Assembly (NCBI RefSeq): GCF_018860385.1
Contig: NZ_JAHKPH010000011.1
Location: forward strand, 124,001-188,000
DNA length: 64,000 bases
Source of the DNA: Reinekea forsetii
GTDB taxonomy: Bacteria; Pseudomonadota; Gammaproteobacteria; Pseudomonadales; Natronospirillaceae
Direction of reading: 5' to 3'
The stretch's first letter is position 1. Each line of letters opens with the position of its first letter. Below are positions 17,016 to 25,292 of the stretch, piece after piece. Both the position numbers and the translations under genes were made by a program. The notes beneath the pieces are model-generated. The model was not told where the DNA came from. It saw nothing but the letters and a program-made list of their open reading frames with translations, and made no database searches.

Positions 17016-20000
17016 ATGACCGACCGCCGAGATTTTGTAGCATTAGATTGGGTTAAAGGTGAAATCGACGAAACTCTAAAGCAGGCTCGATATGCATTAG
17101 AGGCTTTTGTTGATACACCTGAAGATACTAACCGTTTAGAATTCAGCTTGTCGTATATTCATCAGGTTTACGGCACGTTGCAAATGGTTGAGTTTTTTGG
17201 TGCTGCTCTGCTTGCTGAAGAAATGGAACAACTAAATCGTTCGATTGTCGAAGGATTAGTGCCCGCCAGTGGCGAGAATCTAGCGGTATTGATGCAAGCG
17301 ATCATTCAGCTTCCTAATTATTTAGATCAATTGAAAAAAGGTCAGCATGACCTCCCTATCATCATATTGCCGCTGCTTAATGACTTACGTGCCGCTCGTG
17401 GCGCAAGTTTGCTTTCTGAAACGGCACTATTTACACCTGAATTAAGTGCGGCAAAGCGAATGGTTGGAGAGCCCGACTACAGTGCTTTTACGCAGCAGCA
17501 AACGATGGCCCTGCTTAAAAAGCTGCGACAAATGTTTCAACTGGCGTTACTCGGTTGGTTGAAGAATCAAGATGTAGACAACAGTGTCGGTTTTTTAACG
17601 AAAGCCATTGCTCGTATAGCGAAATTAACCGAGCGCACTAAAATTGGGTCGCTTTGGCGCATTGCAGATGCTTTCATAGCCGGTATAAAAGTAGGGCAAA
17701 TTAATCGCTCGCCGGCCACAGCAAAACTGTTACGCGATTTAGACTCTGAGCTTAAAGCACTGATCGCTGAACCTGTTAAAGTTGTACAGACTTATCCCTC
17801 AGAAACCCTGATTAAGAATTTATTGTTTTATATTGCCAAGCTTGAGGATACGGGCGTTGATCGTATTGCTCAAATCCAACGTCAATATAATTTAACTCAT
17901 TCGCTTCCAACCGACCAAGAAGTTGAATCGCAACGCGCTAAATTAGCCGGCCCAGATAAAGAAGCTATTTCTAATGTAGTAACGGCTCTTTTAGAAGAAC
18001 TCGCGCGATTAAAAGATGCATTAGACCTAATGGTTCGAACAAAAGTGTCCGATCCAAGCCGGCTTAAAGAGTTAGTCAGCCCAATGCAGCAACTTTGTGA
18101 CACTATGGCCGTTGTAGGTTTAGGTAACCCTCGTCGAGTGCTTGGCGAACAAATTACAGAAATTAATGACACCATTTCAAAAGCCAGCGAAGTCAGTGAT
18201 TTGCAGTTGATGGATATTGCTGGCGCATTGGTTTATGTCGAAGCGACCTTAAAAGGTATTGCTACCGATGAATCCAGTTTTGATTCTCAGGCAAGTGCTA
18301 CGCAAAGTGATATAAATAACGCACACGATGCCTTATTGCGTGAAGCAAGAAATGGTTTAGAGCAAATTAAAGACGCGGTTGTAGAATTTATCGGCAATCA
18401 TTTCGATCATGCGAGATTAGAAGACGCGACTAACCAGCTGACAACCATACGTGGTGGTTTGAGTATGGTGCCATTGCATGAAGCGGCCGACATTTTAAAG
18501 TGTGTTCAAAATTATGTAGAGCAAAAGCTCATAGGTGACCGCTATCAGCCACAATGGGACGAGCTAGATGCCCTCGCGGATGCACTTGTTGGCGTAGAGT
18601 ATTATTTAGAGCGCATTTTCCGTGATGGCTCAGGCACCAATGTAGAGTTATTGGAACGTGCTGCCGAATCTGTTCGTAAATTGGGCTACAACATTCAGTT
18701 TGATGTTGAGTCGAACGAACCGGAAGTTATTTCTGAACAAGACAAAACATCGAATAATCAAGAAGCATTTGTTGTCGATGATTCCGATACCTTTGAAGCT
18801 CCGAATGTCGAAGACGAATCATTCTTACAGTCAGAAGAAGATCTGGAAGCAGATTTATCTCTAGAATTCGAAAGTGATGAAGAGCAAGAGTCCATTGATT
18901 CAATTGAACTGAATATTGACCAAAACGACACTGTAATAGAGCTTGATGCTGAAGATGTTGAAGCAACTGACGATTGGGATGAGTTACCCGTTGCCGATGT
19001 TTTAGAAAGTGACTTTGATGAAACCCTGTCTATAGATCAAGCCTTGTTTGAAGCTGAAGCTCCGCAGCCGATTAAAACTGACCTCAATGAAGTTGTTAAT
19101 GTTGAGAGCGATACTGATCATTTAGAAGTCAGTGAAGAAAGTACAGAAAATGCAGAAATCATGCAGCCTGAAGTAACAGAGCTGAGTGAAGATGACGACG
19201 ATGATTTAATCGATGATGAAATTTTAGAAATCTTTATTGAAGAAGCCGAAGAAGTTCTTGAGGCCATCAATGAGTTTTTCCCTCAATTCAAGCAAGACAC
19301 CTCAGATAAATCAGCATTGACTGAATTTAGACGTGCATTTCACACTCTAAAAGGCAGTGGACGCATGGTAAACGCCAATTTAATTGGTGAAACCGCATGG
19401 TCTATTGAAAGCATGTTGAACCGACTTATCGATGGCAGCATAGACATCAGTGATGATCTATTACGTGTGGTCGAAGAAGTGACGGCTGAAGTACCAAACT
19501 TAATTGCCCAATTTGAGAAAAAGAAGCCGGTTGATGCAACCAGAGCAAATGCATTAGCTGCTATAGCGGATAGTATCTCAAAAGGCGAGCCAGCAGATTG
19601 GTCTACCGTTTCGAACGATTCTGAAATAGACGACATTGAGATAACGGATTCAGCGGTAGAAACGTTAGAACAGGTAGACGATACGCTTGAGATAGATATT
19701 GAAACTGAGCTTGAAGCAGAAGAATCTGATACATCCAACCTGAACTTCTCAGTGGAAGTATCTGAGCCCAGTACCGATGATAATTTGCTTAAAATATTTC
19801 AAGCTGAATTAAATTCACACATTGAGTTTGTTGATAATTATTTATCGGATGAACCTATCGGTCGTAAATTACCAGACGCCTTGCAACGCGCATTACACAC
19901 CATCAAAGGCTCAGCACATATGGCCAGTGTGGAAGTGATTGCTGATGTTGTGCAACCCCTTGAAGCGTTAGTTAAAGAGCTTCAAGAACGCGGGCAAAAG

Positions 20001-23000
20001 GCTTCGCAATCGTTTGTTGATTTATTGGCGACGATGAGCATTTTGGTAAAAGATTTTGCTAACGCAGATTCATCGGCCAGTACAACTCCAGAGGCTCAGA
20101 GCTTTATTGAGCGAGTAATCGCCTATAAAAAAGAGATCTTTGTAGAAGCAGAGCCTTCGAATACTGAAGAACTGAGTTTAATGACGATATTTTTGTCCGA
20201 AAGTATGGATATCGTTATGGATGCAGAGCACCTCTTGGAAGCGTGGTCGAGCCAAGGCAATGCCGAAGAATCAATGTCTGTTCTGATTCGCGAACTAGAC
20301 ACGCTCGCACAAGCAGCTTATGCCGTTGACCTGATGCCTGTTTCTCAATTAAGTAATGAGCTTCATTCGTTATACCAAGCTGCGGCCTCCAACCCGTATA
20401 TGGTCGAGGAAAAGTTCTTTAACTTAGCGCATGATGGCCACGAATCTCTCATTTCAATGATGGATCGAATTGCCGCAGGTCAATCTATCAGAACAGACGC
20501 ATTGTTTTCTGAGCGACTAAAGCAACTTTATGAGCTTTACGCCATTCCTTTTGAAGTGAAAGGTGCTCAAGAACAAGAAAGCGAAACATCTGAATCTGTA
20601 GAGAGTACCCCTCTCGATCAGCTAGTCGATAGCACGCTTGCGCCAGTCTCGGCACCTCAAGAAAATAACCCTGCTCCTAGGCCGGCTCTAGAAGTTGAGC
20701 AGCCTGAACGACAATCGATTGAAGGCGACGCTGAGCTTGTTGAAATCTTTTTAGAAGAGGCCAACGATATACTAGAGAGTATACAGCAGAGTTTAGATAA
20801 CTGGACAAATGATACAGCTAATACGCTAGAAGTAGAGTCGTTACAGCGAGACTTACACACTCTTAAAGGTGGCGCGCGCATGGCCGAAATTGCACCTTTA
20901 GGAGACTTAGCGCATGAATTGGAGTTTCTATATGAAGGCTTAGGTCAAGGGAAGTATCAACCTTCAGATTACCTAATCTCTTTATTACAACAGTGTCATG
21001 ACCGGCTAGCCGTAATGATTGGTGACATTGAGTCGAGCATGTCTTGTTTGTCAGCTCCAGATTTAATTGCCGCAATAAACTTGTATCGAAAAGATCCCAC
21101 GGCTGATTTCAACGCACTTTCGGCGCTTGCTGTAGATAGTACACCTGCTGAAACGAGCAAAGAACCGACGCTTGAAGACCTGGTGAGTCAAGATCTATCT
21201 ACGCACGTTGAGCCCGAGTCAACAGTAGAAGCCTCGAACCAAGAATCGGAAGAGCCTGCTAGCTCAGAGGAAAAAGTAGAAGGCGATTCTCCGGCAGTGG
21301 CTTTAGATCTTCCGGATGACTTAGATTTCGATATTTTAGAAATCTTCATCGATGAGGCCGGGGAGCTTTTAACCGAGCTGGAAAATGCCGTAGAAGAATG
21401 GCAAATCGACAACGAAAACGAAGCGCACGCCGATGAACTCAAGCGTGTTTTGCACACATTAAAAGGTGGTGCTCGATTAGCTAAATTAAAAGAACTGGGC
21501 GATCAAAGCCACGATTTTGAAAGCTTTGTAATTAAAACCCAGCAAGACAAACTGCCTTTAAATGACGCGTTTTTTAAGAATGTGATGTCTCGCCAAGATG
21601 CGTTGGTGTCTTATGTTGAAAGTCTGCAGTCTATGTTGGCGAATCATGAAGGCGTCGGTGGCGGTTTTGGACCGAGTGTTATTCAGCTTGTCCAGGAAAT
21701 GGATGAAGATGAGATTGCTCAATTAGAAGCTGATTCAGAATCTGCCGCTCAATTATTGCAAAGTACTGAGGCCAAAGATGAAAAGCCATCGACACCGGCT
21801 GAGCCGTCTGCCAGTGATAACGTTGTTGCCTTCAAGAAAAAAGAAGCCGAACCGAGCGCGTTAAGTAAAATAGAGCAGCCCCAAGAGAATAAGCGTGCTC
21901 AACCGCAAGAAACCGTGAAAGTAAACGCCAACCTTTTAGAAGGGTTGGTAAACTTGGCGGGCGAAACTTCAATTACACGTGCACGATTAGAACAAGAAGT
22001 CAGTGACTTTACATTTAGTCTTGGCGATATGGATTCGACGATTGATCGCTTAAGAGATCAAGTAAGACGATTAGACTTAGAAACCGAAGCTCAAATCAGT
22101 TTCCGCCAAGAACGGGCTGAGGAAACAAACTACGAAGATTTTGACCCGTTAGAAATGGATCGATATTCACAGATCCAGCAGTTGTCACGATCGCTTATGG
22201 AAGCAACATACGACCTTCAAGATATTAAGTCGACGTTGACCGACAAAACGCGCGATGCTGAAACCATTTTGCTGCAACAAAGCCGTATTAACACTGAGCT
22301 TCAAGAAGGTTTAATGCGTACTCGAATGGTACCATTTAACCGGTTGCTGCCTCGCTTGCGTCGTATCGTACGGCAAGTATCTGGCGAACTGAATAAACAG
22401 GTTGATTTTGTTGTTGGTAATGCGGAAGGGGAGGTCGATCGTACTGTATTAGAACGTATGATTTCGCCATTGGAGCACATGCTACGAAATGCAGTCGACC
22501 ATGGCATTGAAATGCCAGATGCTCGATCAAATATCGGTAAGCCGACCAAGGGAACAGTTCAGCTCGATCTAGCCCGTGAAGGCAGTGACATTGTCTTGAA
22601 GTTGCAAGATGATGGTAAAGGCATCGATGTAAATCGTATTCGTCAAAAAGCGCTCGAAAAAGGTTTAATCGCAGAAGATTCAGACTTGAACGACACAGAA
22701 ATCATGCAATTTATTTTAGATGCAGGTTTCAGTACGGCGGAAAAGGTGACTCAGATTTCCGGTCGTGGTGTTGGCATGGATGTTGTGAATTCCGAGGTTA
22801 AGCAACTCGGCGGATCAATGTCGATCGATTCTGAACTCGGCCAAGGCACACAGTTTATAATTCGATTACCGTTTACGGTTTCGGTCAACCGAGCGCTAAT
22901 GGTCAATACGATGGATGACCTCTACGCTCTGCCGTTAACATCAATTGAAGGTATTGTACGAGTCACGCCAAAACAGCTTGCGCAATACTATCAGCCCGAT

Positions 23001-23753
23001 GCGCCTTTGTTTGAATATGGTGGCGGACGTTATCGTTTAGAGTATATGGCGTCGTTGCTGCATACCGGGTTACAACCAAATTTAGACAATTTAGACAATA
23101 ACATCCCGTTAGTTCTGGTTAGAGGCAGTGATGAGCGACACTCAATGGCGCTGCATGTTGATAGGCTAATGGGATCACGAGAAATTGTGGTGAAAAACCT
23201 TGGGCCGCAATTTAGTAAGGTACCAGGGGTTTCTGGTGCAACCATTCTAGGTGACGGCTCCGTTGTTGTGATTTTAGACTTACCTGCTTTGATTCGTTCT
23301 GAGTTGGTTGTCGAAGATCAATCAAAAGCAACGGATCCCATTGAAGCCATACCCGTATTGCCGACAAGCAAGAAGAAAGAAGGACCATCGAAGGTATTAG
23401 TTTGTGATGATTCTGTAACGGTTCGAAAAGTGACCAGTCGCCTGCTTCAGCGCAATGGTATGGACGTAATGCTGGCTAAACATGGTGGCGATGCGATTAC
23501 TCAAATGATGGATGAAATTCCAGATTTGATTTTGCTGGATATTGAAATGCCACACATGGATGGTTTTGAAGTAGCACAGCGAGTTCGCCACGATGATCGA
23601 CTAAAACATATTCCAATTATCATGATTACTTCTCGTACAGGAAGTAAGCATAGAGATCGCGCTATTTCTATTGGCGTCAATGAATACATTGGTAAGCCTT
23701 TCCAAGAAGGACCACTCTTAGAAACGATCGAGCGATTGCTCGAAGAATCGTGA
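17016..23753 (+). CDS. chpA: Multi-Hpt hybrid chemosensory kinase ChpA
   Basis: A 2245-residue CheA-like hybrid kinase, the core of Pil-Chp signalling. Phosphotransfer-like modules in order: a degenerate FimL-like N-terminal one with His49 (IHQVYGTLQM), a Thr-type at Thr476 (LTTIRGGLSM), canonical Hpt at His776 and His961, a degenerate one with Asp1095 at the His position, and canonical Hpt at His1281 and His1480. Strongly acidic linkers lie between them, notably about 580-720. Then come the dimerisation helices from about 1640, the ATPase (N-box HMLRNAVDHGIE near 1820, DDGKGID, GRGVGMDVV), a CheW-like domain (about 1950-2090), and a C-terminal receiver with Asp2175 in LLLDIEMPHMDG. P. aeruginosa ChpA (about 2470 aa) has a similar plan with more canonical sites. 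Confidence 0.96.
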   Translation: MTDRRDFVALDWVKGEIDETLKQARYALEAFVDTPEDTNRLEFSLSYIHQVYGTLQMVEFFGAALLAEEMEQLNRSIVEGLVPASGENLAVLMQAIIQLPNYLDQLKKGQHDLPIIILPLLNDLRAARGASLLSETALFTPELSAAKRMVGEPDYSAFTQQQTMALLKKLRQMFQLALLGWLKNQDVDNSVGFLTKAIARIAKLTERTKIGSLWRIADAFIAGIKVGQINRSPATAKLLRDLDSELKALIAEPVKVVQTYPSETLIKNLLFYIAKLEDTGVDRIAQIQRQYNLTHSLPTDQEVESQRAKLAGPDKEAISNVVTALLEELARLKDALDLMVRTKVSDPSRLKELVSPMQQLCDTMAVVGLGNPRRVLGEQITEINDTISKASEVSDLQLMDIAGALVYVEATLKGIATDESSFDSQASATQSDINNAHDALLREARNGLEQIKDAVVEFIGNHFDHARLEDATNQLTTIRGGLSMVPLHEAADILKCVQNYVEQKLIGDRYQPQWDELDALADALVGVEYYLERIFRDGSGTNVELLERAAESVRKLGYNIQFDVESNEPEVISEQDKTSNNQEAFVVDDSDTFEAPNVEDESFLQSEEDLEADLSLEFESDEEQESIDSIELNIDQNDTVIELDAEDVEATDDWDELPVADVLESDFDETLSIDQALFEAEAPQPIKTDLNEVVNVESDTDHLEVSEESTENAEIMQPEVTELSEDDDDDLIDDEILEIFIEEAEEVLEAINEFFPQFKQDTSDKSALTEFRRAFHTLKGSGRMVNANLIGETAWSIESMLNRLIDGSIDISDDLLRVVEEVTAEVPNLIAQFEKKKPVDATRANALAAIADSISKGEPADWSTVSNDSEIDDIEITDSAVETLEQVDDTLEIDIETELEAEESDTSNLNFSVEVSEPSTDDNLLKIFQAELNSHIEFVDNYLSDEPIGRKLPDALQRALHTIKGSAHMASVEVIADVVQPLEALVKELQERGQKASQSFVDLLATMSILVKDFANADSSASTTPEAQSFIERVIAYKKEIFVEAEPSNTEELSLMTIFLSESMDIVMDAEHLLEAWSSQGNAEESMSVLIRELDTLAQAAYAVDLMPVSQLSNELHSLYQAAASNPYMVEEKFFNLAHDGHESLISMMDRIAAGQSIRTDALFSERLKQLYELYAIPFEVKGAQEQESETSESVESTPLDQLVDSTLAPVSAPQENNPAPRPALEVEQPERQSIEGDAELVEIFLEEANDILESIQQSLDNWTNDTANTLEVESLQRDLHTLKGGARMAEIAPLGDLAHELEFLYEGLGQGKYQPSDYLISLLQQCHDRLAVMIGDIESSMSCLSAPDLIAAINLYRKDPTADFNALSALAVDSTPAETSKEPTLEDLVSQDLSTHVEPESTVEASNQESEEPASSEEKVEGDSPAVALDLPDDLDFDILEIFIDEAGELLTELENAVEEWQIDNENEAHADELKRVLHTLKGGARLAKLKELGDQSHDFESFVIKTQQDKLPLNDAFFKNVMSRQDALVSYVESLQSMLANHEGVGGGFGPSVIQLVQEMDEDEIAQLEADSESAAQLLQSTEAKDEKPSTPAEPSASDNVVAFKKKEAEPSALSKIEQPQENKRAQPQETVKVNANLLEGLVNLAGETSITRARLEQEVSDFTFSLGDMDSTIDRLRDQVRRLDLETEAQISFRQERAEETNYEDFDPLEMDRYSQIQQLSRSLMEATYDLQDIKSTLTDKTRDAETILLQQSRINTELQEGLMRTRMVPFNRLLPRLRRIVRQVSGELNKQVDFVVGNAEGEVDRTVLERMISPLEHMLRNAVDHGIEMPDARSNIGKPTKGTVQLDLAREGSDIVLKLQDDGKGIDVNRIRQKALEKGLIAEDSDLNDTEIMQFILDAGFSTAEKVTQISGRGVGMDVVNSEVKQLGGSMSIDSELGQGTQFIIRLPFTVSVNRALMVNTMDDLYALPLTSIEGIVRVTPKQLAQYYQPDAPLFEYGGGRYRLEYMASLLHTGLQPNLDNLDNNIPLVLVRGSDERHSMALHVDRLMGSREIVVKNLGPQFSKVPGVSGATILGDGSVVVILDLPALIRSELVVEDQSKATDPIEAIPVLPTSKKKEGPSKVLVCDDSVTVRKVTSRLLQRNGMDVMLAKHGGDAITQMMDEIPDLILLDIEMPHMDGFEVAQRVRHDDRLKHIPIIMITSRTGSKHRDRAISIGVNEYIGKPFQEGPLLETIERLLEES

Positions 23754-23760
23754 GTGTCTC

Positions 23761-24786
23761 ATGAAGGGTAAACATAATCGTGTTGGGGTGATCGCTGTGT
23801 CACCCCTTATTCAGCATCAGCTGCAGGTTGTGATAAATAATGCTGGCTATGATGTGGCCGTAAATACATCGCCTGAGCGACTCAATAAAAAGCTGCTGAA
23901 GAACGAAACCATTCGGCTATGGGTTGTCGAGCTAGAAGAGAACGATCAGAACGATGACTTTATTCAGGACGTTCTTGAACTAACTGAGATGCCGGTATTG
24001 TTTGGTGATGGCAATATTCCAGGCAAGAATGACGAAGACTATTTGGGCTGGCAAAGGCGAATAAAAGAAAAGCTCAATGCCCATGCACCGCCCGTTGAAG
24101 AAGCCCTTATTGCGCCGGAAATTGACCTAGAAGCGCTCGTCGACAATTCCGAAAAGCAAAGCTTTGAATTGCCGGAGGCATTAAAAAATGCACCGTGCCC
24201 AAACCTAGGTCCGATCTGGGTTTTGTGTGCTTCGTTAGGTGGGCCTCAAGCGGTTAAAGAGTTTGTTGATTTATTACCCAAAGACATACCCGCTGCCTTT
24301 CTATATGCACAGCATATTGATGATGGTTGCCTTGATGCACTGGTTCAATCGGTTGGACGCCATACCCAGTTGAATATGGTCAAGGCCGATCATGGCGTGC
24401 AATTAGAAAATGGTAAAGTATGTGTAGTGCCGGTAGATAATGAAATTGTGTTCACTGAAAACGCCGGTGTACTTTGGAAAGAAAACGGTTGGAGCGGGCC
24501 TTATGGTCCCAGTTTGGATCATTTGTTAAAAAATGTCGCCAATCACTACGGACAAAAGACAAATGCCATTATATTTAGTGGAATGGGCAGTGATGGTACG
24601 CTTGGTTCTACGATAGTTAAAGAGCAAGGCGGTACTGTGTGGGGCCAGACAACACAAAGCTGTATTCAGCCTTCTATGCCAGATTCTGCTCAAGAGGCGG
24701 GTTGTTTAGATTGGCGCGGTTCGCCAAGAGAATTGGCCGAAAAAATAATTACTTGGTTAGCTGAGCGAAAGACTCAGGCCGCCTAA
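23761..24786 (+). CDS. chpB: CheB-like methylesterase ChpB
   Basis: A 341-residue protein whose C-terminal half is a CheB methylesterase: catalytic Ser in LCASLGGPQAVKEF, His in AQHIDDG, Asp in SGMGSDGTLGS. It should remove PilJ methyl groups added by PilK. The N-terminal about 120 residues are receiver-sized (VGVIAVSPLIQHQLQ...) but lack the acidic pocket and an acceptor Asp, so phosphorylation control as in classical CheB is unlikely. The start is 8 bp after chpA. Confidence 0.92.
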   Translation: MKGKHNRVGVIAVSPLIQHQLQVVINNAGYDVAVNTSPERLNKKLLKNETIRLWVVELEENDQNDDFIQDVLELTEMPVLFGDGNIPGKNDEDYLGWQRRIKEKLNAHAPPVEEALIAPEIDLEALVDNSEKQSFELPEALKNAPCPNLGPIWVLCASLGGPQAVKEFVDLLPKDIPAAFLYAQHIDDGCLDALVQSVGRHTQLNMVKADHGVQLENGKVCVVPVDNEIVFTENAGVLWKENGWSGPYGPSLDHLLKNVANHYGQKTNAIIFSGMGSDGTLGSTIVKEQGGTVWGQTTQSCIQPSMPDSAQEAGCLDWRGSPRELAEKIITWLAERKTQAA

Positions 24787-24808
24787 TTTCACAGTAAAAG
24801 GTAAGATC

Positions 24809-25285
24809 ATGAAAACACCAACAAGAATGCTTTCTAAAACTGATAATGACACGGTATCGAGTTTATTGGTGCCTGTACAAGGCAAAAGCTTACTTGTTCC
24901 TAACGTAGCCGTGGCAGAACTTGTGCCGGCTACCGAAATAGAAGCGGGTGAGAACTTACCGACTTGGTGTCTAGGCTATGTTCATTGGCGGGGTATTCAT
25001 GTGCCAGTGATCAGCTTTGAACTAGCCAACAGTCAAGTGAGTGGGCGCAACAGCGTTGAATCTCGATTAGCGATTTTTAACTGTATTGGTGAAGATCAGA
25101 GCCGACCTTACTTTGCCATTATGGTGCAAGGTATTCCTCGAATGATAAAGCTTACTGATAATGAAATACGCGAAGATAAGCAAACAACGATAGGTCAAGC
25201 GGAATCGATGGCTGTGATCACCCAATTGGGTAAAGCCATTATTCCAAATATTGACTACTTAGAATCATTAGCTGCAAAGGTTTAA
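24809..25285 (+). CDS. chpC: CheW-like adaptor ChpC
   Basis: A 158-residue CheW-domain protein closing the Pil-Chp operon. It shows SLLVPVQGKSLLVPNVAVAE, the CheW core WCLGYVHWRGIHVPVISFE and a C-terminal ITQLGKAIIPNIDYLE. ChpC of P. aeruginosa links additional receptors to ChpA. The gene faces the class I adenylate cyclase, with only 7 bp between the two stop codons. Confidence 0.9.
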   Translation: MKTPTRMLSKTDNDTVSSLLVPVQGKSLLVPNVAVAELVPATEIEAGENLPTWCLGYVHWRGIHVPVISFELANSQVSGRNSVESRLAIFNCIGEDQSRPYFAIMVQGIPRMIKLTDNEIREDKQTTIGQAESMAVITQLGKAIIPNIDYLESLAAKV

Positions 25286-25292
25286 CCTGCAT

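Noticed and set aside
19120-21900. Direct repeats in chpA
   Set aside because: Repeated HTLKG-type words reflect homologous Hpt domains, not DNA repeats; nucleotide identity between them is low.
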